A stretch of 64,000 bases of DNA from Buttiauxella noackiae ATCC 51607 (GCF_001654865.1 NZ_LXEO01000049.1:62001-126000); one strand, 5' to 3'; numbered from the stretch's first letter, positions 49,767-60,645 are shown. Program-made: numbers and translations. The notes: a model not told the origin generated them from the letters alone.

Positions 49767-50813
49767 CTAGCAGGACTCACCTGGTATCAGGCTCAGCTGG
49801 ATTTTTTCAGGCACTACAGATTCAGTGGTATCTTTCAGCAATGTCATTAAAACTTGCATCACTGTTTTACCGATGAGTTCATTGTGATGATTCACAGTGG
49901 TAATGCGTGGAATAAAATATTCGCTACCAGGGAAATATTCACAGCTGACAATAGCAATATCTTCAGGCACAGATATATTTCTGTCTTTTAATGCCCGAAT
50001 GGCTCCTTTTGCAACATGATCATTAATTGCAACAATAGCTTCGGGCAATTTTTTATTTTGCGAAAACAACTTATCTACTGCTTCATAGCCATGTTGTAAG
50101 TAGAAATTATTTAATACAATGTGATTATTATTAACCACAATATTCGCTTGTTGAAGCGTGTTTTTAAACGAATCTATACGTTGCCGGGTGATATAAACGC
50201 TTTTCGAACCGCCAATAAATCCGATGCTTTTATAGCCCTTACTTATCAGGTGATTAGTTGCAAGTGCAACACACCCGGACTGATCGCGCTCTACACAGGA
50301 ATAATCTACATCGGCCAGTTGCCGCCCAACAACAATAACCGGAATTGCCGCACAAAGTTTCTTCAACTCATGGGAATAAGATTCTGGCACATTATTATAA
50401 TCAATATTCCCACCAAGAATAATAACCCCATCAATCTGGCTATCAGTAATCGAGTTAAAAATATTTTCTTCAGGGATAATTTCTCCCTGCGAAGAGGATT
50501 TATTCGCCGATTGTGTATCGTAGAGTGTGACTTTATATCCGGCCCGCAAACTCTCATTTTCGATTTGAGCAACCAGCATCACAAAATATGGGTTACTGAT
50601 ATCGGAAACGACAATCGCCAGCGTCTGTGTTTTTTTGGAAATCATACCGCGCGCCAACAAATTTGGGCTGAATTGCTGCTCCTGAATAACTTTCTCGACC
50701 CTGGCGCGAGTTTTATCCGCCACCCAGCTGTTGTTATTCAGAACACGGGAAACTGTCGCAATAGATACATTGGCCAGTTCAGCAATATCCTTGATTGTTA
50801 GCGGCTTTTTCAT
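49767..50813 (-). CDS. LacI-family transcriptional regulator
   Basis: This 348-aa regulator has an N-terminal LacI HTH and hinge (TIKDIAELANVSIATVSRVL, with LLARGM as the hinge-helix region) and a periplasmic-binding-protein-like effector domain (IDGVIILGG, GFIGGSKSV, IVSCEYFPGSEYF). It lies upstream of and in the same direction as the SIS/EIIBC genes, with the 26-bp palindrome between. The effector is probably the imported sugar phosphate. Confidence 0.9.
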   Translation of the reverse strand: MKKPLTIKDIAELANVSIATVSRVLNNNSWVADKTRARVEKVIQEQQFSPNLLARGMISKKTQTLAIVVSDISNPYFVMLVAQIENESLRAGYKVTLYDTQSANKSSSQGEIIPEENIFNSITDSQIDGVIILGGNIDYNNVPESYSHELKKLCAAIPVIVVGRQLADVDYSCVERDQSGCVALATNHLISKGYKSIGFIGGSKSVYITRQRIDSFKNTLQQANIVVNNNHIVLNNFYLQHGYEAVDKLFSQNKKLPEAIVAINDHVAKGAIRALKDRNISVPEDIAIVSCEYFPGSEYFIPRITTVNHHNELIGKTVMQVLMTLLKDTTESVVPEKIQLSLIPGESC

Positions 50814-50978
50814 TTTTTTGTCCCGTCCCTACAAGGCGTTAATAGTAGGGCAACGCGCCGGGTGAAGCAAAGGGGGATTTTCTTCATCCAAACAGACTGC
50901 ACTTTTTATTCCAACTGCCGATAACTTAAACAGGAAACGGGGCAACGATGACCCGCCGGGTTACAACCAGAGGTTAAA

Positions 50979-51944
50979 ATGGATAGTTTTCAAAAAGATA
51001 TTGATGAAAGGGCTAACCTGGCGTTATCCAACAAGTTTGAACTATTGTTGTTCCGCTTAGGGGAAGGCCAGCACGGCGGTAAATCAGAGCTGTATGGCAT
51101 CAACGTATTTAAGCTGCGCGAAATTGTGCCCATGCCGAAAATTAACCGCGCGGCAGGGATGATGTCACCGCTGTTGGGCATGGCAACTATTCGCGACCAA
51201 TTTATCCCGGTTATCGACCTGCCCGCCGTTACCGGCTGCACACCAAAAACTGGCCTGAATCTTCTTTTGATTACCGAATATGCCCGCAGCACGCAGGCAT
51301 TTGCGGTGGAGTCGGTGGAAAATATTATCCGCCTCGACTGGAGCCAGGTTCATGCCGCCGAATCCGGTGTGAGTAGCCGTAATATCACCAGTATCGCTTC
51401 ACTCAATAGCGATGAATACAAAGATGAACTGGCGCTGGTGCTCGATGTTGAACAGATTCTTTACGACATTATCCCTTCAGGACGCAAAGTCGATATGGCG
51501 GCTATTGAAGGGAATACAAATCCTCTGAAACCGGGTGCTGTCGCGATTGTTGCTGAAGATTCAAAAGTCGCCCGCCAGATGCTCGAGCAAGGGCTGAAAG
51601 GCATGGGTATTCCGGTGATGATGCATTCCACGGGCCTGGAAGCCTGGGAGAAAATAAAAGTTATCGCCGCAGAAGCCAAAGCCGCTGGCCAGCCGATCAC
51701 CGATCGTATTGGTATGGTGCTAACAGACATTGAAATGCCGGAAATGGATGGCTTCACCCTGACCCGTAATATCAAATCGGATATTTCGTTAAAGCAGATT
51801 CCGGTGGTGATTCACTCATCTCTATCAGGTAGTGCCAACGAAGATCACGTCCGCAAAGTGGGCGCGAACGGCTATGTGGCGAAGTTCGATGTGAAAGAGC
51901 TTTCCCAGGTGATTAACAAAGCGTTGGAAGGTGCGGTGGTTTAG
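50979..51944 (+). CDS. cheV: Chemotaxis coupling protein CheV
   Basis: CheV couples chemoreceptors to CheA like CheW but carries a receiver domain that can be phosphorylated. The 321-aa protein has an N-terminal CheW domain (about 15-165) and a C-terminal REC domain (about 185-315) with the phospho-Asp in VLTDIEMPEMDGF and a Lys in the usual position (GYVAKFDVKEL). No other chemotaxis gene is nearby, so it serves a system encoded elsewhere. E. coli K-12 lacks cheV; several other enterics have it. Confidence 0.95.
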   Translation: MDSFQKDIDERANLALSNKFELLLFRLGEGQHGGKSELYGINVFKLREIVPMPKINRAAGMMSPLLGMATIRDQFIPVIDLPAVTGCTPKTGLNLLLITEYARSTQAFAVESVENIIRLDWSQVHAAESGVSSRNITSIASLNSDEYKDELALVLDVEQILYDIIPSGRKVDMAAIEGNTNPLKPGAVAIVAEDSKVARQMLEQGLKGMGIPVMMHSTGLEAWEKIKVIAAEAKAAGQPITDRIGMVLTDIEMPEMDGFTLTRNIKSDISLKQIPVVIHSSLSGSANEDHVRKVGANGYVAKFDVKELSQVINKALEGAVV

Positions 51945-51966
51945 TTTTTTGGTTTAGACCGAAAAA

Positions 51967-51993
51967 GGACGGGCCGCGTAATGCCACCCGTCC
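51967..51993. terminator. Bidirectional terminator between cheV and rhaM
   Basis: GGACGGG pairs with CCCGTCC; A-rich sequence lies on one side and a T-rich stretch on the other, between convergent genes. Confidence 0.65.
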
Positions 51994-51999
51994 TCAATT

Positions 52000-52314
52000 T
52001 TATTCTAAATAAAACACTTCTTTCAGTTCGGCACTTACCGGGCTGTTATCGGCATGGCTAGGCATTATCTCGCTCATATGCTTCCACCAGCGTTGGCAGA
52101 CTTCCGTTTGTGCGACGGCGTTCCAGCGAGCTTCAGACTCAATCTCTACTGTTGCAAAAAGTAGGTGGCGTGCGACATCCAGATAAATAGCGTAGTGATG
52201 AGCACCGTGCTGTTTAAGTACCGCTTCCAGCTCTGGCCAAATCGGCGTATGGCGACGTTGATATTCTTCATGAGCATCGGGGTTTACCTGCATCACAAAA
52301 GCTTTGCGGATCAT
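52000..52314 (-). CDS. rhaM: L-rhamnose mutarotase
   Basis: RhaM interconverts the alpha and beta anomers of L-rhamnose and speeds its use. The 104-aa dimeric enzyme has the expected N-terminus ([20 protein letters not shown]) and the HAYAIYL-type segment ([10 protein letters not shown]). It is last in the rha operon and overlaps the preceding gene by 4 bases. Confidence 0.96.
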   Translation of the reverse strand: MIRKAFVMQVNPDAHEEYQRRHTPIWPELEAVLKQHGAHHYAIYLDVARHLLFATVEIESEARWNAVAQTEVCQRWWKHMSEIMPSHADNSPVSAELKEVFYLE

Positions 52315-53459
52315 AACGCCTCCAGATACAGCTCGCGCACTTCCTCACGGGTCGCCACGCGTGGATTACATGGCGCGCATGGGTCAGCCAAAGCGTTATC
52401 CAGCCAGCCTTCGATATCTGCGATCTGAATTCCAAGTTGACTGAAACCAGATGGAATGCCGACGCGCGAAGAAAGCGCACGAATCGCCAGAATAGCCTCC
52501 AGGCTTGCTTCTTCTTCGTTCATATCCTGAGTATTCACACCCATCGCTGCGGCAACTTTTGCAAAACGTGCAACGGCTTTCGGGCGGTTAAAAGCTTCAA
52601 TGACTGGGAGTAAAATCGCGTTGCAAACACCGTGCGGCAGGTTGTGCGTCGCACCCGGTTGGTGAGCCAGCGCATGTACCAACCCAAGGCCTGCGCTGTT
52701 AAAAGCCATACCCGCCAGGTATTGCCCGTAAGCCATCATTTCACGCGCTTCAAGGTTATGGCCATCGTCGACTGCTTTTGGCAGCCACTGGCTAATCAGG
52801 CGAATAGATTCCAGAGCGTTAGCATCCGTTAACGGATGCGCGGCAACGGAAACATAAGCTTCAATGGCGTGAGTTAATGCGTCCATACCTGTTGCAGCAG
52901 TGACACTTGCCGGGATATCGAGCATGACGCTTGCATCATCCACTGCAATATCCGGGATAAGGTTAGTGTCGATAATCACTTCTTTCACGTGGCGCACGGA
53001 ATCGATGATGACCGCATTGCTGGTCATCTCTGCGGCAGTCCCGGCAGTGGTGTTAATCGCCACCAGCGGCACGCCAGGGTTAGTGACTTTGCCAACACCG
53101 GAATAAGCGGTTGATGGACCTGGGTTTGCGGTCAGGATTTTTACCGCTTTGGCGGTATCGATCGGACTGCCGCCGCCAAAAGCTATCAGGTAGTGACAAT
53201 CGGCAGCCTGGTAAGCGGCAAAGCCCTTTTGCACCAGCTCTTCTGTCGGGTTCGGGAATACTTCATCGAACAATTCATAAGAAAGTTGATGTTCATCGAG
53301 TGCGCTAAACAGGCTATCCAGCAAACCCATTTTCACCAATTGCCCATCGGTGATGATCAGGGCTTTTCCCCAAGGTTTGGCGGCAATCAATTTCACCATG
53401 TCGCCGATTGCACCTGCACCATGAAGGCTGATTTTTGGTAAGGCCAACATAAAACTCAT
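52311..53459 (-). CDS. fucO: Lactaldehyde reductase (propanediol oxidoreductase)
   Basis: This 382-aa iron-dependent group III alcohol dehydrogenase reduces L-lactaldehyde, made by RhaD, to L-1,2-propanediol under anaerobic conditions. NAD-binding [11 protein letters not shown] and iron-ligand motifs [12 protein letters not shown] and [16 protein letters not shown] are present. Its placement between rhaD and rhaM makes it a rhamnose-dedicated FucO; E. coli K-12 lacks this copy. Confidence 0.92.
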   Translation of the reverse strand: MSFMLALPKISLHGAGAIGDMVKLIAAKPWGKALIITDGQLVKMGLLDSLFSALDEHQLSYELFDEVFPNPTEELVQKGFAAYQAADCHYLIAFGGGSPIDTAKAVKILTANPGPSTAYSGVGKVTNPGVPLVAINTTAGTAAEMTSNAVIIDSVRHVKEVIIDTNLIPDIAVDDASVMLDIPASVTAATGMDALTHAIEAYVSVAAHPLTDANALESIRLISQWLPKAVDDGHNLEAREMMAYGQYLAGMAFNSAGLGLVHALAHQPGATHNLPHGVCNAILLPVIEAFNRPKAVARFAKVAAAMGVNTQDMNEEEASLEAILAIRALSSRVGIPSGFSQLGIQIADIEGWLDNALADPCAPCNPRVATREEVRELYLEAL

Positions 53460-53485
53460 TGTTATGCTCCTTAACTACCGTAAAT

Positions 53486-53555
53486 GTCGGATGACGCTTT
53501 ACTTATCCGGCCTACAATCCATTGAAGTACAGTGGATGAGTGAAGCCGCATCCAC
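53486..53555. repeat. REP-type hairpins between fucO and rhaD
   Basis: GTCGGATGACGC with TTATCCGGCCTAC (53486-53515) and GTGGATG with GCATCCAC (53532-53555) form two hairpins inside the rha operon. They may adjust the relative amounts of the upstream and downstream messages. Confidence 0.65.
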
Positions 53556-53567
53556 CATTACACTGAT

Positions 53568-54392
53568 TTAAAGTTCTAAAGCACCAGCCAGTGGGGTAAC
53601 ACCGAAACGTTTACCAAGGGCGATAAGCTCGTCACGACTGATGGTTTGTTTCATGCCGCCCATCGAAATGACTTTTACCAACACTTCAGCGGATTTCTCA
53701 GCGGTATCGATAAGCCCAAATGCTTCATCAAGCGTTGGGCCACTGCCAAATACTCCGTGGAACGGCCACAATACCAGCGAGTGTTTGGCCATTTCGCCAG
53801 CTGTTGCCGTTCCAATTTCATCGGTGCCCGGAACCATCCACGGCAAAATACCCACACCATCAGGGAATACCACCAGGCATTCGGTACTGCCTTCCCAAAG
53901 TTTGCGGGTAATGACATTCGTGGAGTTTTCCAGCACGTAAGTCAGGGCAATCAGATTGGTGGCATGGCAGTGCATGATCACACGGTCTTTTCCACCCGTG
54001 GTTTTGATGCGCACGCTGTGGGATTGGAAGTGTGCCGCCAGTTCAGATGTGGGTACTGCTTCGTTTTCCAGCCCCCACAAGATGTGGTAACCCGTACCGC
54101 GGTTGTCCACTTTCACCACACCAATATTTGCAGCAGGCGCCAGTTGAACATTGCGGAAGAATTTGCCGGAGCCGGTAACAATAAATGGCGTATTCGCCAA
54201 TTCAGGCATTGACTGGCTTAGTGCGATGTAACGCGGTGCTGCATGGAAATCAGCCTGAAATGGCGCGATATCGGCTTCATCCAGGCGCATTGTAATATTG
54301 CCGCCGTTACGTTCGTCCCAACCTTTTAACCAGGCATCGCTGGTTGCTTTGATCATGCCTTCTACAAACCAGGCTTTGAGGATGTTCTGCAT
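53568..54392 (-). CDS. rhaD: Rhamnulose-1-phosphate aldolase
   Basis: RhaD is a zinc class II aldolase that cleaves L-rhamnulose-1-phosphate to dihydroxyacetone phosphate and L-lactaldehyde. The start [13 protein letters not shown] gives 274 aa, exactly the E. coli length; the much longer open frame upstream is REP sequence. Zinc ligands are in VIMHCHATN. It follows rhaA across a REP pair. Confidence 0.97.
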   Translation of the reverse strand: MQNILKAWFVEGMIKATSDAWLKGWDERNGGNITMRLDEADIAPFQADFHAAPRYIALSQSMPELANTPFIVTGSGKFFRNVQLAPAANIGVVKVDNRGTGYHILWGLENEAVPTSELAAHFQSHSVRIKTTGGKDRVIMHCHATNLIALTYVLENSTNVITRKLWEGSTECLVVFPDGVGILPWMVPGTDEIGTATAGEMAKHSLVLWPFHGVFGSGPTLDEAFGLIDTAEKSAEVLVKVISMGGMKQTISRDELIALGKRFGVTPLAGALEL

Positions 54393-54419
54393 AGTCTTGT
54401 GGTTCCTTTGATATTGGTC

Positions 54420-54497
54420 TGGCGGATGGCGCTCACGCTTATCCGCCCTACGTTCGGTCATCAGTTGTAGGGTGGATAAGCGAAACGCCATCCACCA
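54420..54497. repeat. REP pair between rhaD and rhaA
   Basis: GGCGGATGGCGC with GCTTATCCGCCCTAC (54421-54451) and GTAGGGTGGATAAGCG with GCCATCCACC (54467-54496) form two REP hairpins in opposite orientation. They lie inside an operon rather than at its end. Confidence 0.78.
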
Positions 54498-54505
54498 ATA
54501 AAGGG

Positions 54506-55765
54506 TTAGCCGCGTTTGCTCAAAACATCGTTTTCGTAATGGCGAACCGTCTTCAGCCACTGGGCATCAACCGGCGTATCGTTTCGTTGGCAATACATTT
54601 CCCAGACGGCAGCCCATGGCAGAGATTTTTGCTCTTCTAACAGCGCCAGGCGTGCGGTGTAGTCGCCCTCTTTCTCAAGCTGGCGCAGGGTTTCGGTTGG
54701 CTCTAACAGCGCACGCAGCAGCGCTTTCTTCATGTTGCGGGTGCCAATAACCCACGCGGCGATGCGGTTAATGGAAGCATCAAAGAAATCCAGGCCGATG
54801 TGCACGCGGTCAAACAGGTCGTGGCGGATGATTTCGCTGGCGATAGCTTGTGTTTCGTCATCCAGCAGTACTACGTGGTCGCTATCCCAACGAACCGGGC
54901 GGCTTACGTGTAGCAGCAGGCGTGGCACGTACAGCATGGCGCTGGAGATTTTGTCGGAGATGACTTCGGTTGGGTGGAAGTGGCCTGCATCCAGGCACAG
55001 TGCGGTCTGTCGGCTGGTCGCGTAACCGAAATAGAATTCGTTGGAACCCACGGTGTAACTTTCTGCACCAATACCGAACAGCTTGCTTTCTACCGCATCA
55101 ATATGGTGTGCCGGGTTGAGTTTTTCGCTCATCGCTTCATCGAGCGCTGCAACAAGGCGCTGGCGCGGTGCAAGGCGGTCAACAGTGATATCTTTCATGC
55201 CATCAGGGATCCAGATGTTCATCACTGACGGTGTACCAAGTTGCTCGCCAAAATATGCGGAAATTTTGCGGCTGGCTTTGACATGGTCAATCCAGAACTG
55301 GCGAATTTCGTCATCAACGTGCGACAGCGTAAATCCGTCAGCACTTAACGGGTGTGAGAAGCAAGACGGGTTAAAATCCAGCCCCAGATTGTTAGCTTTT
55401 GCCCATTCAACCCAGTTTTTGAAATGTTCTGGTTTGATTTTGTCGCGCGCTACGGGTTGCTCTGATTCCAGATAAATAGCGTGAAGGTTCAGGCGTTTTG
55501 GGCCAGGGATCAGGCTGAGTGCACGTTCAAGATCAGCACGTAATTCGCCTGCGTTTCGCGCTTTGCCCGGATAATTTCCCGTAGCCTGAATCCCGCCGCT
55601 CAGCACCCCTTCCGGGTTTTCAAATCCAGCAACGTCATCACCCTGCCAGCAGTGCATAGAGACCGGCAAACGATCGAGCTGTTGCAGGGCAGCTTCAACA
55701 TCAACACCGACAGCAGCAAAGCGCTGTTTCGCCAGTTCCCAGGCTTGTTCAAGAGATGTGGTCAT
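54506..55765 (-). CDS. rhaA: L-rhamnose isomerase
   Basis: RhaA converts L-rhamnose to L-rhamnulose with divalent metal. At 419 aa from [13 protein letters not shown] it equals the E. coli length, with AAGGAG upstream. Metal-site segments such as [11 protein letters not shown] and [14 protein letters not shown] are present. The start overlaps the rhaB stop by 4 bases. Confidence 0.98.
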   Translation of the reverse strand: MTTSLEQAWELAKQRFAAVGVDVEAALQQLDRLPVSMHCWQGDDVAGFENPEGVLSGGIQATGNYPGKARNAGELRADLERALSLIPGPKRLNLHAIYLESEQPVARDKIKPEHFKNWVEWAKANNLGLDFNPSCFSHPLSADGFTLSHVDDEIRQFWIDHVKASRKISAYFGEQLGTPSVMNIWIPDGMKDITVDRLAPRQRLVAALDEAMSEKLNPAHHIDAVESKLFGIGAESYTVGSNEFYFGYATSRQTALCLDAGHFHPTEVISDKISSAMLYVPRLLLHVSRPVRWDSDHVVLLDDETQAIASEIIRHDLFDRVHIGLDFFDASINRIAAWVIGTRNMKKALLRALLEPTETLRQLEKEGDYTARLALLEEQKSLPWAAVWEMYCQRNDTPVDAQWLKTVRHYENDVLSKRG

Positions 55766-57234
55766 GCGCAAAACTCCTTACGTGTTTGAATATTGAGTGG
55801 AAACTGCGCGATAGAACGAGCAATTTCGCTATCGGATTGGGGAATAAAAGATTTCAGTTCGTAGCTGGCGGCGACAATTTTTCGGAAGTCGTCAACATCA
55901 GTAATTTCGTCCAGCGCCATCAGTTGGCAGCCGATATTGCCAAGCGTTGAGGCTTCAATGGGGCCCGCATATACCGGCACACCGCAGGCATCAGCACACA
56001 ATTGGTTAAGTAATTCATTCTGGCTTCCGCCACCCACGATGTGCAGGCTGCTAAACGAGCGACCACGGACAGTGCCCAGCTCTTTCAATGTTTTGGCATA
56101 CAGAAGCGCAAGGCTGTCGAAAATGCAGCGAGCGAGTTCGCTGTCGTTGAATGGAACGGGTTGGTTACTTTCACGGCAAGCAGCCTGAATTTCACGGCTC
56201 ATGCTTTCCGGGTTAATAAAGCGATCGTCGTTTGGGTTTATGACAAAACGACACGCCGGGATCTTTCGGGTACGGTCGATCAGATCGACAAGATCTGTAA
56301 TACCCAGCTCTTTGGTGATGCGCTGCAACAACCACAGACCCATTATATTTTTCAGTACCCGGTAACGCCCTTCTGCCCCCCCTTCATTGGTGATATTGGC
56401 GGCGAGTGCAGTGCTATTGGCATAAGGGGTTTTGCTCTCAAAGCCCATCAGCGACCAGGTGCCGGAAGAAAGGTATGCGGCGTCTTTATCTTTGAGTGGT
56501 GCACCGATGACCGCACTCGCGGTGTCGTGAGTTGCAACGCTTACTACCGGGATTTTGTTGCCTTCGCGGCAAACCCATTGGCCAATAACGCGCCCAGGAT
56601 GTGTCGGCGTACCGAGCCATTTATGCGGCACACCGGCCCAGTCGAGCAATGTTTCATCCCAGCTGTCGTTGTTGATATTCACCAATTGCGTGGTCGTCGC
56701 GTTGGTATATTCCCAATTCAGCTCTCCCGTCAGGCGGTAAGCAAAATAATCCGGGATCAACAATGCATGTTCGACACAATCAAGCAGCTCAGGTTGTTGT
56801 TCTACAAGAGCGCGGAACTGGTAAAGCGTATTGAATGGCAGAAATTGAATGCCGGTACGGCGGTAGATTTCGTCACGCCCTAACAGTTTACAAGCGAGAT
56901 CCATCACGCCATCGGTACGGCTGTCGCGATAGGAAACAGGCTGCCCAACGCGGTTACCGCTTTGGTCAATCAACACATAATCCACACCCCAGGTGTCGAT
57001 GCCGATGCTGTTGATGGCAATGCCTTCATCACAGACCTTTTGCAGCCCAATGCGAATTTCCTGCTCCAGTGCATCAACATCCCAGACGGTGGAACCTTCC
57101 GCCTGTTTTAAGCAGTTGGTGAAACGGTGAATTTCACGCAGGCAGATGCTGCGAGTGTCACGTTCGAAGCGTGCCAGCATGACACGGCCACTTGAAGCGC
57201 CCAGGTCTACCGCAACACTATGGCGTAGAGTCAT
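55762..57234 (-). CDS. rhaB: Rhamnulokinase
   Basis: RhaB phosphorylates L-rhamnulose at O1 with ATP. It is a FGGY-family kinase with [17 protein letters not shown] near the N-terminus and the ATP site [14 protein letters not shown] near the C-terminus. I start at [12 protein letters not shown] (490 aa), which has AAGGA upstream; the 23 earlier codons are promoter sequence. It is first in rhaB-A-D-fucO-rhaM and divergent from rhaS. Confidence 0.97.
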   Translation of the reverse strand: MTLRHSVAVDLGASSGRVMLARFERDTRSICLREIHRFTNCLKQAEGSTVWDVDALEQEIRIGLQKVCDEGIAINSIGIDTWGVDYVLIDQSGNRVGQPVSYRDSRTDGVMDLACKLLGRDEIYRRTGIQFLPFNTLYQFRALVEQQPELLDCVEHALLIPDYFAYRLTGELNWEYTNATTTQLVNINNDSWDETLLDWAGVPHKWLGTPTHPGRVIGQWVCREGNKIPVVSVATHDTASAVIGAPLKDKDAAYLSSGTWSLMGFESKTPYANSTALAANITNEGGAEGRYRVLKNIMGLWLLQRITKELGITDLVDLIDRTRKIPACRFVINPNDDRFINPESMSREIQAACRESNQPVPFNDSELARCIFDSLALLYAKTLKELGTVRGRSFSSLHIVGGGSQNELLNQLCADACGVPVYAGPIEASTLGNIGCQLMALDEITDVDDFRKIVAASYELKSFIPQSDSEIARSIAQFPLNIQTRKEFCA

Positions 57235-57535
57235 TGTCGGGGTCCTTGCTAAATTAATTGACTCCACTCTAAAAAGTAACGCTATCGCCCACCTTCTCGA
57301 CACTGACAGTGCATATGAGCCGCTGGCAAAGAAGCAAAGATGAACGTGAGTTATGTCACAGATTCATATTTATCACTCTTTTCATCGACCTGTGACACTT
57401 GCCGCATTTCCTGATAATTCCCGGACTTTCTTAAAAAACGCGCAGTTTTAAACGGATTTCGTGTCGAAAATTTAAGGTGCAAAGGAGAGTCGTTACCTAC
57501 TATCAGGTAACAATTACTCGCACATGGAGGTAAGA
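57235..57535. promoter_or_regulatory. Divergent rhaB/rhaS control region with CRP site
   Basis: This 301-bp region should hold the RhaS sites for rhaB and the RhaR sites for rhaS. A CRP-type site GTGAGTTATGTCAC is at 57346-57359. I could not place the RhaS or RhaR half-sites with confidence. Confidence 0.6.
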
Positions 57536-58372
57536 ATGACGGTATTACATGGTTTTGATTTTTTCCCATCAGGGAATGCGTCGTTGGCCATTGAGCCACG
57601 CTTACCTCAGGTTGCCTTTCCAGAACATCACCATGATTTTTATGAAATTGTGATTGTTGAACATGGCACTGGAACACACGTTTTTAATGGTCAACCGTAC
57701 ACGCTAAGCGGCGGTTCAGTCTGTTTCGTACGTGACCATGACCGCCATCTCTATGAACACACAGAAAACCTGTGCCTGACTAATATCCTTTACCGTGCGC
57801 CTGATGCGTTTTGCTTTTTATCCGGGTTGGATCAACTGCTACCGCAAGAAAAAGACGGCAATTACCCATCGCACTGGCGTGTAAACCAGCCAGTGTTGCA
57901 ACAAGTACGTGTGCTAATTGAAAAGTTTGAGCAAATTGGTGAGGCCACTGATACCCATGCCGTCGCCAACCGCGAAATTCTGTTTATGCAGTTGTTGGTG
58001 TTGCTGCGTAAAGGCAGCATGATGGAAGGAGTGACAAACTCAGAAGGCCGGCTAAATCAGTTGATGGCCTGGCTTGAAGATCATTTCGCTGAGGATATTT
58101 GCTGGGAGCAACTGGCATCCCAATTCACGCTTTCTCTTCGCACACTTCATCGCCAACTCAAACAGCAAACCGGCATGACACCACAGCGTTACCTCAATCG
58201 TTTACGCCTGATGAAAGCCCGTCATCTGCTCCGCCATAGCGAAGAAAGCGTAACAAATGTCGCCTTTCAGTGCGGTTTTGGTGACAGCAACCATTTTTCG
58301 ACGCTTTTTAAACGCGAGTTTTCCTGGTCGCCGCGAGAGATTCGCCAGGGACGTGATACGCAACTTCAGTAA
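57536..58372 (+). CDS. rhaS: AraC-family activator of rhaBAD and rhaT
   Basis: RhaS activates rhaBAD and rhaT with L-rhamnose. The 278-aa protein has an N-terminal cupin-like sensor ([16 protein letters not shown]) and a C-terminal double-HTH AraC domain ([20 protein letters not shown] and [20 protein letters not shown]). The start [13 protein letters not shown] has GGAGGT upstream. It is followed by rhaR. Confidence 0.97.
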   Translation: MTVLHGFDFFPSGNASLAIEPRLPQVAFPEHHHDFYEIVIVEHGTGTHVFNGQPYTLSGGSVCFVRDHDRHLYEHTENLCLTNILYRAPDAFCFLSGLDQLLPQEKDGNYPSHWRVNQPVLQQVRVLIEKFEQIGEATDTHAVANREILFMQLLVLLRKGSMMEGVTNSEGRLNQLMAWLEDHFAEDICWEQLASQFTLSLRTLHRQLKQQTGMTPQRYLNRLRLMKARHLLRHSEESVTNVAFQCGFGDSNHFSTLFKREFSWSPREIRQGRDTQLQ

Positions 58373-58433
58373 ATACGAAGGAAATCACCGTTTTTTGCAG
58401 CGAAAAAGCAAATAATTTCTAGTTAGTTAATTT

Positions 58434-58464
58434 ATCGGATATCGCAACGCTAATCCGATCTACG
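58434..58464. repeat. Degenerate REP-like repeat between rhaS and rhaR
   Basis: ATCGGATATCG and GCTAATCCGAT are imperfect inverted repeats followed by CTAC, similar to the REP hairpins elsewhere in the window. Confidence 0.4.
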
Positions 58465-58519
58465 AAATGCAGTTTTTGGGTGGTTCATCTGCCAATTATT
58501 CTGGTTTTGAGGTATTGCG

Positions 58520-59395
58520 GTGGCGAGTCAATTAGTTCTTAGAAAAGCAGATTTCTTTGCTTCTGCCGCGCAGCCCGTGGCAGTGGCAGACCGCTATCCA
58601 CAAAATGTCTTCGCTGAACACACTCATGATTTTTGTGAACTGGTACTAGTGTGGCGCGGTAATGGGCTGCACGTTCTTAATGACCGTCCTTACCGAATAA
58701 CCTGTGGTGATCTTTTTTATATCCGTGCCGAGGACCGTCACAGCTATGAATCAGTCAATGATTTAGTCCTGCATAACATCATTTACTGCCCGGAACGCCT
58801 GAAGCTCAACGTTGACTGGAACGATTTGCTATACAGCCAGGCTGAAGCGGGTAAAGATCCCCGGTGGCGACTCAGTAGTCACGGCATGGCGCAGGCCCGA
58901 CAGTTAATCAGCCAGCTCGAACATGAAAGCCAGCAGCAAGATGCACTGTCATTTTGCCTTACCGAAAGCCTGTTTTTGCAATTGTGTATTTTGCTGCGCC
59001 GCCATCGTTATCAACCACACGATACTTCGGCCCCCAATGGCGGTGAAACGCTGGATTTGTTATTGGCAACGTTGGGAAACAGCTTCCATACCCCGTTCGA
59101 TTTGCAGCAATTTTGCCAGAAAAACCAAGTGGCAGATCGCCATTTACGACAGCTTTTTCGCCAGCAAACGGGCATGAGTATCAGCCAATATTTGCGTCAG
59201 TTACGTATTTGTCAGGCCCAGGATTTACTGCGGCACAGTGAGATGTTGATTAGTGATATCGCCACGCGTTGTGGCTTTGAGGACAGTAACTACTTTTCAG
59301 TGGTGTTTCTTAAAGAGACGGGGATGACGCCACGGATGTGGCGCCAACGCTATATCACTCACTTTGATACCCTAAATAATTCAAGCTGCAGGTAG
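58520..59395 (+). CDS. rhaR: AraC-family activator of rhaSR
   Basis: RhaR activates rhaSR transcription in response to L-rhamnose. The 291-aa protein starts with GTG (GAGGT upstream), has a cupin sensor ([16 protein letters not shown]) and a C-terminal AraC DNA-binding domain ([20 protein letters not shown]). The last residues (DTLNNSSCR) do not resemble E. coli RhaR and are encoded by the start of an ERIC-type repeat at 59367, so the C-terminus appears to have been rewritten by the repeat. The DNA-binding helices lie upstream of this and look intact. Confidence 0.95.
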   Translation: MASQLVLRKADFFASAAQPVAVADRYPQNVFAEHTHDFCELVLVWRGNGLHVLNDRPYRITCGDLFYIRAEDRHSYESVNDLVLHNIIYCPERLKLNVDWNDLLYSQAEAGKDPRWRLSSHGMAQARQLISQLEHESQQQDALSFCLTESLFLQLCILLRRHRYQPHDTSAPNGGETLDLLLATLGNSFHTPFDLQQFCQKNQVADRHLRQLFRQQTGMSISQYLRQLRICQAQDLLRHSEMLISDIATRCGFEDSNYFSVVFLKETGMTPRMWRQRYITHFDTLNNSSCR

Positions 59396-59440
59396 GCGGC
59401 AAGCGAACTTATCCCCTGCGGCTTGAAGTATGAAGGGTAA
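59367..59440 (+). repeat. Short ERIC-type element overlapping the rhaR 3' end
   Basis: The 74-bp element begins ataccctaaataattcaagc and ends ttgaagtatgaagggtaa, matching both ERIC ends, with most of the core deleted. It overlaps the last 9 codons and stop of rhaR and ends at the base beside the rhaT stop codon. Confidence 0.8.
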
Positions 59441-60475
59441 TTAACTGGCCATGCCCAGACCGACTATATTGGCCGCAATAATAATCACCACACAGCCCAC
59501 ACTCAGCACACCAACAGGGCGAGTCCCCGCAGATTTCCACTCTTTCATAATCAGGCCAACCAGCCCGCCACACAGTACGTAGAAGCTCATATGCAACATC
59601 CAGCTCATATAGTCGTACTGGGCAGGGATTTTGGCGTGACCCCAGGCATAAAAGAAGAACTGCAAGTACCACATCAAACCGGCAAGTGCAGCGAATAATA
59701 CGTTGCTGATAATTAATGGTTTTGCCAGCGAGAAGTCGGCTTTGATCGAGAGATCTTTCATTTTAGCCAGACGAATGAAGCAGAAGCCAAGGTTGATCAG
59801 CGCACCGCCACCCATGATCACCACATAACTTGGCAATGCCACATATAGCGGATCAACACCCAGTGCGGCTGCGGCTTCGTGCATCGGTTTTGCGGCGTCC
59901 ATCGCAAAAGACATACCTGCTGAGAAGATGCCGCACATTACCGCCAGCATCAGCCCTTTTTTCAGGTTGAACTCTTCAGCTTTAATACCCATTTTACGTT
60001 CTTTAAGCTGGCCTGCGCGGGTAACAATTGCCACGCCTACCAGCGCAACCAGAACACCCAGCAGCGTCATACGCCCACCAGGTGTACCAATTAGCACATC
60101 AAATTTCCCGGCGATGATTGGCGTCATTAAGGTGCCAACAATCAGCGTGATACCAATCGCAATACCAATGCCCATAGACATGCCCAGGTAACGCATCGTC
60201 AGGCCATAGTTGATATTGCCAATGCCCCACATCGCACCGAACAAAAATACTGGCAGCAAGGTAGAAGCGTTAAACGAACCGTAGTAAGCCCAAAAATCAG
60301 GAAGCAAAATATAACTCACCAACCATGGCAAAATTATCCACGAAACAATACCGCCAACGGCCCACATTGTTTCCCATGACCAGCTTTGTACTTTCTTAAA
60401 AGGGGCATAAAAACAGGCGGCGCTAGCAGCACCGACCAAATGCCAAATTATCCCCATGGTTATTGCGTTACTCAT
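59441..60475 (-). CDS. rhaT: L-rhamnose-proton symporter
   Basis: RhaT imports L-rhamnose with protons. It is a 344-aa, 10-helix inner membrane protein beginning [20 protein letters not shown], as in E. coli. It is converging on rhaR with only an ERIC-type repeat between. It is expected to be activated by RhaS and CRP from the gap at 60476-60685. Confidence 0.97.
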   Translation of the reverse strand: MSNAITMGIIWHLVGAASAACFYAPFKKVQSWSWETMWAVGGIVSWIILPWLVSYILLPDFWAYYGSFNASTLLPVFLFGAMWGIGNINYGLTMRYLGMSMGIGIAIGITLIVGTLMTPIIAGKFDVLIGTPGGRMTLLGVLVALVGVAIVTRAGQLKERKMGIKAEEFNLKKGLMLAVMCGIFSAGMSFAMDAAKPMHEAAAALGVDPLYVALPSYVVIMGGGALINLGFCFIRLAKMKDLSIKADFSLAKPLIISNVLFAALAGLMWYLQFFFYAWGHAKIPAQYDYMSWMLHMSFYVLCGGLVGLIMKEWKSAGTRPVGVLSVGCVVIIIAANIVGLGMAS

Positions 60476-60645
60476 TATCTATCCCTCTGTTTTAACTAAA
60501 AAACGCAGGGGTGACAGCTGGCTCCCCCATTACCTGTGAGTCTAAAGAGTGAGCAAAGAGGTAACCTTCCATATGCTGCCGCAACGGGGGTAAAACTGGC
60601 AAAATTCAGGGGGTGTGATTGACGAGTGTCACAGTTCTTTATTTC

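Noticed and set aside
54393-54560. 56-codon N-terminal extension of RhaD
   Set aside because: The extension is REP sequence and the downstream ATG gives the exact family length.
56041-56883. Long open frame opposite rhaB (280 codons)
   Set aside because: It is antisense to a conserved kinase gene and has no recognisable domain.
60610-60635. CRP site before rhaT (TGTGATTGACGAGTGTCACAG)
   Set aside because: The two half-sites are separated by more than the required 6 bases; not called as a site although CRP control of rhaT is known in E. coli.
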